This document shows, piece after piece, positions 1 through 9,725 of a DNA stretch of 64,000 bases. The translations under genes and the position numbers were made by a program. How positions within the stretch are numbered: the first letter of the stretch is position 1; each line of letters begins with the position of its first letter. The notes beneath the pieces are model-generated. The model saw only the letters and a program-made list of their open reading frames with translations, had not been told where the DNA came from and did no database searches. The stretch is from Phragmites australis (Eukaryota > Streptophyta > Magnoliopsida > Poales > Poaceae): the NCBI RefSeq assembly GCF_958298935.1, contig NC_084924.1, positions 15,411,819 to 15,475,818 of the forward strand. Direction: 5' to 3'.

Positions 1-1150
1 TTTTGTTGCCATCGAATCTTGAATTATCCAATCCCCGTATGTATGCATTTGTGCGGCAATTGTCGTTTTCTACGAATATGTCAAATTAGAAATAGATAAA
101 AAGCTACAAAAGTTTATTTTTGTCAATGATCGAGTTGAATCCATTTCAAGATCCAGCCTTCAAAAGTTAATTTAGATCATTTCTCGCACGGATAGTTTTG
201 GTAAGGATTGTGACAACAAAGTGCGTATGCACGAAGGATGGGAAGTCAATCTTTTGAAACTTATTTTGAGAAGAATTTTTTTTTTCTTTCGATCATCCAT
301 AGTCTTACAGATTTTACAAATATTATTGATCGGGGGACACTTGTTGTACTGGTATTATCAATTGATGCAGTTGATCAGATGAGATTAATTGATCTGTGTA
401 TATCAAGGAGGGTGGATGAAGAAAAAACAACTCAAATTTGCTTTTGTACAGAAAATTCCAAATGTAGTTTTGCTACAGCTGTTTATGACAAGGACAAATG
501 GCTTGCACACTTATTTTTTTAAAAAAAATCTTAGATAAAGGGCATAAAGACAAATGCTTTATCAGTGTAAGTTTTTTTTGGCCGCATTTTCTTTCTGTTG
601 GATGGACGAGCAAAGTTCATCAGTTGTCCACCCAAATGTGTCGTGTGGTGTCCTTGTGTTTGACTGGGTTCTCTTCTCACCCTTGTTGTGTCATGTGTGA
701 CCCCCTCCTCTTTTTTCGAACGGATTTTGTCCTTTCACTCTCGAGGCCGTTTGATCTTTGCCTCTCACCTCTCACACGTCGCGTGTGCACGGCTGCTGAT
801 TCTCACGCTCTTCACTGCATCAATGCTCACGGCTGCAGGGATGATGTGGCTGTAGAGTGTAGACTGGTTGGTATTTGTGCCGTCTGCAAGTGCCCGTATT
901 TGTTTACATTGATTCTTCAGCTCCATTTGATTTTCTTACAACTCAGTTCAAGTGCACGCACAGTTTGCATTTGGACAGTATCGAGCCCCTTGCTATTTTC
1001 CTTAAAATTTCATACTATATAACACTATTGCAGTATCCACTATTACTATTATAAAACTATTTTTTACAAACATCTTCATCAGATACTCTATACATTAACC
1101 CTATCTTCTATCCTATAATTTTTTCGGTTAACCGTCCACACCTCTCCCTC
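1..1150. other. Unassigned region, no supported gene
   Basis: Mostly AT-rich DNA with homopolymer T runs. Two open frames on the plus strand (238-522 and 498-1022) overlap each other and show no recognisable domain or codon bias. I see no LTR, inverted repeat or RNA gene here. Confidence 0.5.
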
Positions 1151-1230
1151 ATCAGCCACTCCATCCACCAACCGCCCCCTTCCTTCTTTCCCACCGACGT
1201 CGGCACGCACCTGCTGGCGCTCGGTCTCGC

Positions 1231-1380
1231 CTAGCCACACACGGAGCGCACCCGTTGGCGCTCGATCTCGCCCAGTAGGCGGGCCGGAGAGGGCACGACG
1301 TCGTCGGCGTACTCGTCCTCCTCCTTGGCGAAGAACTCGATGGTCTTGGTCTTGAACGCGAGCGCGAGCTTGTGGAGCAT
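1231..1380 (-). pseudogene. Coding-like fragment, 49 aa, unknown function
   Basis: On the minus strand an ATG at 1380 opens a 49-codon frame that ends in TAG at 1231. It reads as a plausible protein start: a basic stretch with KTKTIEFFAKEEDEY is followed by an acidic patch and the segment LLGEIERQRVRSVCG. The bias toward G or C in third positions fits a grass gene, unlike the AT-rich DNA around it. The frame remains open upstream of the ATG, so this start may be internal. I do not recognise the family. It sits within 30 bp of a second coding-like fragment on the other strand, so a captured or rearranged gene piece is more likely than a complete gene. Confidence 0.35.
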
Positions 1381-1406
1381 GGCTGCGCCCTCTCCGGCGA
1401 CAGCGC

Positions 1407-1583
1407 ATGGTGGCCGCCTACTTCCTCATGGTCGTTTGCGGCGCGGAGGAAGGCGTCCGGGGCCTGCTGGCGGTGTTGCTGTGGGTCGTGCACTCGAGGG
1501 AGCAGCGGAGGAGGAGCGATGCCAAGGAGCTGATGGCCTCGTCGACCGCGCCGCCGGCGACGCAGCACAAGAAAGGCCTCTAA
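1407..1583 (+). pseudogene. Coding-like fragment, 58 aa, hydrophobic
   Basis: The plus strand from ATG 1407 to TAA 1581-1583 encodes a 58-residue peptide. It has a hydrophobic stretch (VAAYFLMVVCGAEEGVRGLL, then AVLLWVVHSREQ) and a basic, Ser/Ala-rich tail. The frame stays open upstream of this ATG. GC-rich third positions make it look like real coding DNA, but no family is recognised. It points away from the minus-strand fragment that ends at 1380. The pair fills a GC island of about 500 bp inside AT-rich DNA, which suits gene fragments carried by a transposon, though no terminal repeats were found. Confidence 0.3.
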
Positions 1584-1699
1584 GATTGACCATCTATGTC
1601 GATGAACAGTGATACAGCTCCAACGTTTCTTCCGCAAAGAAGCCACCATCTCTCCTCCTTTGTCGCCACCGCATTCCTGTGCCACCGGATTTCGGCTCC

Positions 1700-2766
1700 G
1701 TTGGAGTTCGCTGCAACTGCTACATCAAAAGTACTGTAGCACAGGAAAAAGGCGGATTTGCTGAATCGGTTGGAGTTGGCCTAGCAACCGCTTATTGTTG
1801 GCTCAAACCTGGTTTAGAACGCACAGATTTCGTAGGGATTTATTCAAAACTAGGTAGATATCTACGTCCGTTTTTTTACAAAGCATAATAAAAAAAGATT
1901 AAAAAATTAGATTCATCAATTTTAAGCATCTTAATATTTATTTATAAAATTATTAATATTTAATATATTCATTTAATTATGAAAAAAATAGTAGTACTTT
2001 TATTTATGGACATAATTTTAACATGTAGACGGTAGTAATACGAACCTAACTAAATTTGTTTCATATTTTTTTTGAATTTTAGATATATATTTTTTATGTA
2101 TTTTAGATTATTTCAGCTAATTTATTACTATAACTATTATTACTTTCGCTATTTTTTAGAATTTTGCAAAAAAATATATATACATATACATACATATAAA
2201 TGCATATATACATATATATGTACTTATACGTATTCATATTTTTTATATATATGGAGACCCATATAAACAGTTGCCATAGTACCTTGGGCTCTTAGAATTA
2301 CTCCAAATGTTAATTGTTTAATATATGTAATAGATTCCTCACAAAGCAGTCCAATCCTCACAAGAATATGGAAGGATTTCGCGTCCTGGCCGAGCCTTGG
2401 GTTCGCGCTAAAATGTCATAAAGCACACATAACCCAACAAAACAGGTTGGTGGCCAAGGGCTTCAAACTGTGAAGGCTGAAGGTGGCATCAGCAAAATTT
2501 CTGTTCTTCTCTCCTACTCCAACTCTAGTTTGATTCTATTTTGAACTCAGAACTGCGAACTCCGTCCAAATTTTCTCAGCTAAGAGAACTCATCAGCCAC
2601 CGCCCTCTGTTTATATGCTTAGAGGGCGTGCGGCCCCACGTCTGCAGAGAATTAATTCAAGTGGCCCACAATAAATGCTTCTTTGCAAAATAAAAAAGAA
2701 AGAAAGAGAGCATAGTACTAGTAACTAGTAATGCTCGTGCTCACGAAGACAAGCAGGAGTGATGTG
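1700..2766. other. Intergenic DNA with TA/TACA simple repeat
   Basis: No gene seen. The stretch 2160-2250 is an irregular alternating A/T repeat with TACATA and TATATA units. The rest is AT-rich DNA leading to the left boundary of the copia LTR. The five bases before the LTR (2762-2766, ATGTG) would be one half of a target duplication, but the partner is lost. Confidence 0.5.
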
Positions 2767-4203
2767 TGTAGGAATAAGATTGACGATTGAAGAGGGTAAA
2801 TAGATGTTTTAATAAAAAATTTTAAAATCGATGATCTTTTACTATTTGGATCACTCAACGTATCTTAAAATTTAAACGGAAGCAAAAATCGAGGCAACAT
2901 AACTTCACATATGGTATATGAACCATATGTCCATTTAAGATCAATCCATGTGTTTTAACACTTGAAAGATCATAACTTGCAAAGAAACAAGAAAAGATGA
3001 ACACCGACTAACAAAACTCTTCAAGCTGATTGTATAGAGATAAGAGAATTCAAGACCCCATCATATAAGCATGTATATGCGAATTTTATGTCTCTAGCAA
3101 CAAGAAGAATGACCTCATAAGATGCTAAAATTTCAGCCAAAAAACCAAAACGAAAATCAAAACCGAAAACCCAAAAAAACTAGCAAACTTGTAAGAGAAC
3201 TAATAGAGGAAAACTAGAAGGAGGGGAATTTAAGTATATGCAAAAATATAAACTTCATTACTCAAAGAGATCAGTCCTATTTTAGACGAATTACAAAGAT
3301 TTATATTTCAAAACTCTCACCTATTATATATACTAAGCACTCATCCTTCTCTACTCTAAAACCCTATCTCTAAGCTCTCAAATGGGTGACAAAAGCGAGC
3401 TCAAGTGATTGGTTTAAACTCTCTCATAGTCATACCCCTCTATTTATATGTCTAGAAAACTTGACCACTAAGTTTTCTAACTTTTTTTAAAAAATACACA
3501 TCTCTTATAGTACACTCCTACCTACCACCGAGGGTTTTTTTTGTCCATTTTCTTCTCCATTCATCGGATACCTATGACGTCTTCACGATTTAGCTTCGTC
3601 TCAACGCAAGCTTCGCGATAGTGCAACGTACTCCTCCAGACCTCTCACGGTTTTGAGGCCAAACCGCAAAACCGCCTGCACGCTTCTCAAAACGTGACTC
3701 GCCGCCTTGCTTATGCCTTAAGCAAGCGCTTCGATGTTGACACGTGTACTCCGTCATGCGATCTTGACCGTCGGTAAGTCTTTCCCGCTCTGGATCCGTT
3801 TGGTCACCTTGTCACTTACACCGGCATCCCCTTCGCTTGAATTTATCAACACGTCATCTCTATCTGTCTTTCATGCTTTGCTTGACCTCCACGTGTTCAG
3901 GTAGAATCACCCTTGACTCCGCCCGGCCTCCTTGATCGTCTGGCACCAAGCACTCCGCTTGGCCCCGATCATCTCGCCGTCAACCGCCAAGTTACACCCA
4001 TCACCTGCACACCATAAGACAAGCAAACACATATCTCCAACTCCAATTTCAGTTAATCCATAATCAATATGCTCAAATGAAATCCCAAATCAATTCAGAT
4101 CACATCAAAGCTCATGCAAAATCGAAGATCATCAAGCTAAATAAATACTAATGTCAATCACTCATCACAAGAAAACCAAGGTATATTTCAACTTAGTTTC
4201 TCA
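2767..4203 (-). repeat. 3' LTR of copia copy 1
   Basis: On the plus strand it runs from TGTAGGAATAAG to TTTCTCA, so on the element strand it starts with TG and ends with CA. Its boundaries are confirmed by the solo LTR at 34641-36247, which has the same ends and a target duplication. Length is 1437 bp; the solo copy is longer because of an internal duplication. Confidence 0.88.
3436..3449 (-). promoter_or_regulatory. LTR TATA box
   Basis: On the minus strand the sequence reads TATAAATAGAGGGG. The same box is kept in all four LTR copies of this family (also 24180-24193, 32155-32168 and 35480-35493, with minor changes), which suggests it is the U3 promoter TATA box. Confidence 0.6.
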
Positions 4204-4217
4204 ATCTCCCCCTTGAT
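4204..4217 (-). other. Polypurine tract of copia copy 1
   Basis: Directly next to the 3' LTR the minus strand reads TCATCAAGGGGGAGAT, a typical plant copia polypurine tract that would prime plus-strand DNA synthesis. Confidence 0.8.
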
Positions 4218-5006
4218 GAGTGCATTGACAACCCTCAAAGAACAAAGATTTTGGTTTAAAAAATTAAGATAAGCTCATCCAAGTGACCAAAAACTTAAGA
4301 AAGAGCAAAATATATCACTAGATATAAGAAAGGTTACAAAATCCCTAAGAGAGGCGAAGACGAGCCAAAAACCTCAAAACAGTAAGAAAAACTCAAAAAC
4401 CCAAGAACACATGCTCCTCCTTAATGATTGCACGAATTCCATTTTTTTTTCTTTCATTTATAGATAAATGCAATTTTCTCCCTCTTTCTTGAATATTTGT
4501 GCATAATATCTTTGAGCATATTTTTTCCCATTTGGTAATACAAACATCAAGAATACAAGACTATGAAAAAGATGTGTAAATGAAATACAAGCCTACAAAG
4601 TTTCACATATAGATCACAAAGTATTTGCAAGGATTAGAGATGCCAAAGCACTATGAGGAGTAAACAATATAACTCAAAGGCGCACAAAGTCTCAAAGGGA
4701 GTTAATGTCACAAGCATCGGGAGTGAAGCAAGTTTTGATCAAGGGTGACAAGAGATTATGTTCACATTTCAAGTTCATTCTTAGAAAAGACAAGCTTGCT
4801 CAACAAATTTTATGTCATGTTTCAATAAAAGCCTAAGTTTGCATAAATTGTTATACATCCACTACACTTAGCACAAATTCATAATTAGTACAAGAAAGTG
4901 CAAAGAACATATAAATGAAGCTTACTAACATGATTATCTTACGAAAATACTATGCAATACAAATGCAAAAAAAGTAAGATAGAGTATGTAAAAATGCAAC
5001 TCTCCC
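4218..5006. other. Copia 3' untranslated internal region
   Basis: AT-rich DNA between the RNase H stop codon and the polypurine tract. No gene is seen. It aligns in part with 24.7-25.8 kb of copy 2, so it belongs to the element. Confidence 0.6.
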
Positions 5007-5665
5007 TCACACAATGTCATAGGGATGATACACATCAAGCTCTCCCCTCAGGAAGACAATCCTTGTTGCATCTAGAAGCTTGGTAAAGATGTCGGCTAGC
5101 TGGTATTTGATATCTATGTAGCACAACTCAATGTTTTCTTTCTCATTGTGGCCTCTCGGGAAGTGAAATCTCACATCTATGTGTTTGGTTCTGGAGTGTT
5201 GAATTGTGTTATTGGCTATGCTTATGGTATTGGTGTTGTCACACAAAAGTGGCACACTCCTGAAATCTAACCCAAAATCTCTCAAGGTAGCAACCATCCA
5301 CAAAATCTGTGAGTAACAACTAGCAGCAGCTACATATTCAGCTTCAGCAGTAGACTGCACAACGCTAGACTGCTTGAGAGGAGATCAACACACAAGAGAA
5401 CTACCAAAAAATGACAAGTACCAGAGGTACTCTTCCTGTCAATTCTACAACCAGCAAAATCCGTATCCGAAAAGCCACAAAGAGAAAGCGAAGAGGATAC
5501 AGAAAACCAAAAGCCATATTCGAGAGTGTGCTTGAGATACCTCATAATGTGTTTCACCGCTTGGTGGTGAGACGCCCTCGGTGAAGCCTGGAAGCGAGCA
5601 CACAAGCAGAAGGTGAAGTGGATGTTAGATCTTGTCATCGTTAGGTACAGGAAGGAGCCAACCAT
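5007..5665 (-). pseudogene. Copia RNase H and end of reverse transcriptase (copy 1)
   Basis: RNase H removes the RNA strand of the RNA:DNA hybrid during reverse transcription. The upstream piece (5330-5665) carries GSFLYLTMTRSNIHFTFCL, a motif of the copia RT tail, and the first acidic site in SDTDFAGCRIDRKSTSGT. The downstream piece (5007-5360) has STAEAEYVAAAS, LLCDNTNTISIANN, HSRTKHIDVRFHF and QLADIFTK, all standard copia RNase H motifs. It ends in the usual HPYDIV tail near the LTR. The two pieces lie in different frames (overlap at 5330-5360), so at least one frameshift breaks the protein. The corresponding frame of copy 2 (25789-26250) runs further without interruption. Confidence 0.9.
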
Positions 5666-5680
5666 GCTCCTGTACTCCCG

Positions 5681-6540
5681 CTAGTCCACCTCCTCCCCAT
5701 CTTCATCCGAATCAAGCACGGTCGAGGTAGCCATCAGTGTCACCAATGGCTTTGCATCGCTCATGTCGAACTTCTTTAGCAAATCCTTGGTGTACTTCAT
5801 TTGGTGGACGAATGTACCTTGCTTGCATTGTTTGATTTGCATCCCAAGGAAAAAGTTGAGCTCGCCCATCATCGACATCTCGAATTTCTTGCTCATAGTT
5901 TCTGCAAACTTGGCTACAAGTGCATGAGAAGAGCCACCAAAAATGATATCATCCACGTAAATTTGACATAAGTCAGAAATCATTGCTATACTTGAGAGTG
6001 AATAAAGTTTTATCAGCTGACCCCATCACATACCCATGCCATAGCAAGAAAGACCTAAGCCTATCATACCAAGCTCTAGTGCTTGCTTAAGCCCATACAA
6101 AACTTTCTGAATCTTGTATAATCTATAAGGGTATTTGGGATGCTCAAAGCATGGGGGTTGCTTGACATAGACCTCTTCATCTATGAAACTATTTAGGAAA
6201 ACACTCTTGACATCCATTTAATACAACTTGAAACCTCAGGATGCCGCAAATACAAGTAGGATCCTAATAGCTTCTAGCCTAACTACTGGTGCCAAGGTCT
6301 TTCTAAAGTCTATCCTCTCTATCTGAGTGAAACCCTGAGCTACTAGTCTAGCCTTGTTTCATACTACAGACCTATCCTCCCCATGTTTGTTTTTGAAAAC
6401 CCATTTGGTGCCTATAGTGTGAACATTTGGGGATGGCTCTACTAGGACCCAAACTTAGTTTCTCTCGAAGTTTTCAAGCTCTTTATGTATGGTATTGACC
6501 TAATTCGAATCAAAATCACAGAAAACAGAACTATTATATA
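5681..6540 (-). pseudogene. Copia reverse transcriptase (copy 1), broken
   Basis: The catalytic box reads QIYVDDIIFG near 5945, the copia YVDD motif. It is followed by FEMSMMGELNFFLGMQIKQ and the connection to RNase H. Upstream, 6026-6217 encodes MDVKSVFLNSFIDEEVYVKQ and LYGLKQA, and further upstream the minus strand still reads TIGTKWVFKNKHGE and NKARLVAQGFTQIE with stops between. All standard copia RT blocks are therefore present in order, but at least three stops or frameshifts separate them. Catalytic Asp residues remain visible; the domain is dead because of the breaks. Confidence 0.9.
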
Positions 6541-6567
6541 ATACTTGCCTTATGTAACACAGTGGGA

Positions 6568-7840
6568 TTATTCAGATAAAGCATGTCCAACATCATGAGG
6601 CTCAAAAGAAGCAACAAATGTAGAATCAGTGAAATAAGCATGAGAAACAGATTTGAACCTCGCTACTTTCTCACCAAGGTCACCGATCATCAGCTGTGGG
6701 GGATGTCGCCGCTGAATGTGTTGAGCGGCTTTGTGCTGCGAGATGATCTTTCCCTCAAACACTGCTGGTGCAGGCTCGAAAGCAGCTGAAGTGGAAGTAG
6801 AGGCTGCAGGACTCTCTGTCGGTGTCGAGGAGCTAGGAACTAGCTCGGGAGCGAGTGTAGTAGTAGAAAGTAGTGAATCATCCTCGTTATCCCCGAAAGC
6901 TGGAAGGTCGCTATCTACAAAAATACTTTCACTCATCTCCTGATCACTTGCACACTCAAAAACAGGGCTAGTACAAGGGGTTGATTCATCAAAGATAACA
7001 TCACAAGACTCCATAATGGTGTTAGTGTCAAGATTAAAAATCCTGTAAGAATGACCATGAAGAGAATACCACAAGAAAATGTCATCGAAAGAACGCGTCT
7101 TGAACTTATCAAGATTTCCACGCTTTAGGATGAAGCACCAACACCCAAAAACTCTCAAATGCGAAACATTCGGCTTCCTCCCAAAACACAACTCATAAGA
7201 AGTCAAATTCAAGATCGAGTGCAAGAAATTTTGATTGGAGATGTAACACGCCGTGCTAATGGCCTCAGCACAAAACTTTCTATGAGTCCTATGCTCATCG
7301 AGCATCGTCCTAGCCATATCCAGCAAAGTGCAATTCTTCCTCTCAACCACGCCATTCTGCTGAGGAACGCGTGGGGCAAAAAATTAATGCTCAATGCCAT
7401 ACTCAAGACAGAAAGCATCAAAGAGTTGTTCTTGAACTCGGTGCCATTATCACTTCAAATTGCTTTCAATGCATTAGGGAGTTCTTTGAACAATATCAAA
7501 GCCAAGCTCCGAATGTATGAAAACACTTCATCCTTACTCACGAGAAATCAACCCAAGAGTAGCAAGAGAAATCATCAACAATAACAATTACATACCACTT
7601 TCCACCCGCCGAACGAACCCGGTAAGGACCATCAGTGTCCATATGGAGAAGTTCTCCCGGTCGTTCGGTCATCACCAGATTGACTGGTGGGTGAGAGGTG
7701 GTAACAATCTTGCCATCCCAATAAGGAGCACAGATGAGGTTCTTCTCAAACTTGAGCTTGAGCAATCCTCGGATCAAGCCTAGGGCACTCAAACGAGTAA
7801 GCAAGTCAAAGCTCATATGCTCTAGTCTCTTATGCCACAT
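6568..7840 (-). pseudogene. Copia integrase (copy 1), broken
   Basis: The N-terminal zinc-binding part is at 7538-7840: HKRLEHMSFDLLTRLS, then LICAPYWDGK, where a Cys of the HHCC set has become Tyr. The catalytic core begins with LLHMDTDGPYRV (first Asp) and VIVDDFSCYSWV. The middle segment around 7440-7540 is out of frame. The part with the catalytic Glu resumes at MVERKNCTLLDMARTML (7350), followed by the C-terminal FGRKPNVSHLRVFGCWCF segment. A long Ser/Thr/Pro-rich linker (to 6568) leads to the reverse transcriptase. Integrase would join the cDNA to the host chromosome; frame breaks make this one inactive. Confidence 0.9.
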
Positions 7841-8039
7841 CTAAATCTCAGAAGAAGGTTGAGCAATCAAACAACGAGAAGAACCAAAGGACTCAAAAAG
7901 TTAGCTCTAAAAACTCTCTCAACTCTGAAAATCCGGCAAATCAAAGTGCCTGAAGACTCAAGAACTTGAGAAGTATCACATTTGAAATGCACTAATAAGT
8001 CCTCATCCAGCAACTGAGATAAAAAAACAAATTGTATTC

Positions 8040-8290
8040 CAGATGCTCCAACAAAGCCACATCTTTGAGAGTAAAACTCTCATTCACCCTTACCATACCT
8101 TTGGCTTTCACCCTTCCTTTCCGATCATCTCCGAAAGTGATGTACTTGTGCCGCTGCGTCGTGGTGAGGCTAGAGAACTATGATGTATCTCCGATCATAT
8201 GGCGCGAACAGCAGGAGTCAATGAGCCACTTGTTCTCCAGGCCTCCACCTGCCACCTACATGTGGGAAGAGTAGTAGGTGGATGGCTCAA
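8040..8290 (-). pseudogene. Copia aspartic protease remnant (copy 1)
   Basis: The minus strand near 8250 reads NKWLIDSCCSRHMIGD, which corresponds to the copia protease active site (D-S/T-G). Here Gly has become Cys, which would disable it. Downstream it continues with HKYITFGDDRKGRVKAKG and VNESFTLKDVALLE, a typical protease to GAG-pre-integrase segment. Copy 2 keeps the D-S-G at the same place. Confidence 0.75.
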
Positions 8291-8445
8291 TACTGGGGTT
8301 AGTCATAAACTTCTTGGAATCCAGTACTGAGTCATCCACCCTGAAGCAGTAAAAGTAGGTGCATGCAAATAAACACTAGTACGCTGGGGGTGAGAACCAC
8401 AAAGAGAAAAATGTGGTCTGCCAAGGCGCTAAAACTCAAAGCCTC

Positions 8446-9725
8446 TTATGCGTGGATCAAAATCATATAAGTCATGGTAAAATCTATACCAGGCACCACC
8501 TCTAGGAAGAGATTGAAAAGCGCTAGAGACTCATGGGTAGGAGCAAGGAGAAGGCTCATGTACACCAATAGAGGAGTGATACATGTCTCAGGTACTCCAC
8601 TCCCACTCACGCCGCTCATCCCTCCTACAGTGAAAATAAAATCCAACTAAGTGACCCTCTCTCTGGCAGTATGTGCAGTGGTAGCGTCTCTTGGGAACTT
8701 GACTATTGGTCATTCTAGGCTCTCTCACATGGGCTCTTATCTGAGAATGTGAAGCTTTCTTGGGTTGTGGTGTAGGCTTCTTCTTGGTAGGTTGCGGTGT
8801 GGGTTTCTTCTTGTTGAGTTGTGGTGTGGCATTGATTTTGGATTTCTCACCTTCTAGGGTAGTAGATGTGGTGAAAATAGTCTTACTCTCCCTATTGTAA
8901 GCCACCCTTTCAAAATTCAACCTAAGAGCTAAACCCGCCTTATCAGCACATATCTTGGTCTTGGCCAAGATCAAATTCATTTTGCCCTTGCCTTCTGAGC
9001 ATTTCTCTACTAGAGAAAGGAGATACTCATTCTCGGCTAAAAGCTTCTCAACTTGCCCTCTAACCCAGCTGACTTTGTCCTGAAAGATGATGCAGGTGGG
9101 ATAATTCAGCTGCACATCCTTTGAACTCCCAGTACTCTCCAATCTAGATTCCAACTCCTTGATGCACACTGCTTTCAGTTCAACATCCTTTACAAACAAA
9201 GAGCAATTCATACAGGCACCTATGAGAGTGGATCTAGACTCCTCCTCAGAGAGCTTCTTCTCAGCAGTCTCAAGTTGACTGACAACTTGAGCATGCAAAG
9301 CCTGAAGCTCAGTAAGTTCTGTCATAACCACCAAACAACTCTCACACTTCTCATCATCACGCCTAGACCTAAGCAATGCAAGCTCAAAAGAAACAGACTC
9401 ATACTTAGGCCTAAGCTCCTTCAACTCATGCACAGCTTTCTTAAGTAACCGATCCTGGCTAACGAGAGCATCATTCAAGGTATCGACTTGGATGGAAAAC
9501 TGGTCATAGGAAGGTAATACCTCGGAGGGATCAAGCTCAGGATCGTTGTCGTTGTTGTCGTCTGCCATGAAGCAGAGGCCGGTGAGGCCCTTGGCTTTTT
9601 TTCTTGCTCTTCACTTACGGTTCATCCTGCTCTAAGCTCTCCTCCTCACTTGAAAAAGTGTCGATGTCGCTGAGAGCTGCCACGAACACCCCAGAAGCCG
9701 CCTTGGTCGCCTTCTTAGCCATCTT
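8446..9725 (-). pseudogene. Gag C-terminal part (copy 1): coiled coil and second zinc finger
   Basis: An open frame from 9568 to 8588 encodes an acidic start, a long heptad-like helical region rich in Leu, Glu and Lys (about residues 20-200), a Lys/Pro/Gln repeat (KKKPTPQP type), and a zinc-knuckle-like CTYCQREGHLVGFY. In copy 2 the last position of the knuckle is Cys, so copy 1 has lost a metal ligand. The frame stays open upstream toward 9725, where the solo LTR cuts it. The 8446-8588 piece is the gag-protease linker in another frame. Gag would form the particle that packages element RNA. Long coiled-coil gag extensions are known in SIRE-type copia elements. Confidence 0.8.

Noticed and set aside
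1..560. Organelle-derived insertion
   Set aside because: The AT-rich text looked organelle-like at first, but no plastid or mitochondrial gene could be recognised.
238..1022. Two overlapping open frames (94 and 174 codons) as genes
   Set aside because: No domain, no codon bias, rich in runs expected from T-rich DNA.
1088..1685. Minus-strand frames of 106 and 177 codons as proteins
   Set aside because: Arg/Pro/Ser-rich translations typical of wrong frames in GC-rich DNA; the shorter frames at 1231-1380 and 1407-1583 look more natural.
6568..7584. Plus-strand frames over the copia integrase
   Set aside because: They are the reverse of the recognised integrase and linker frames.
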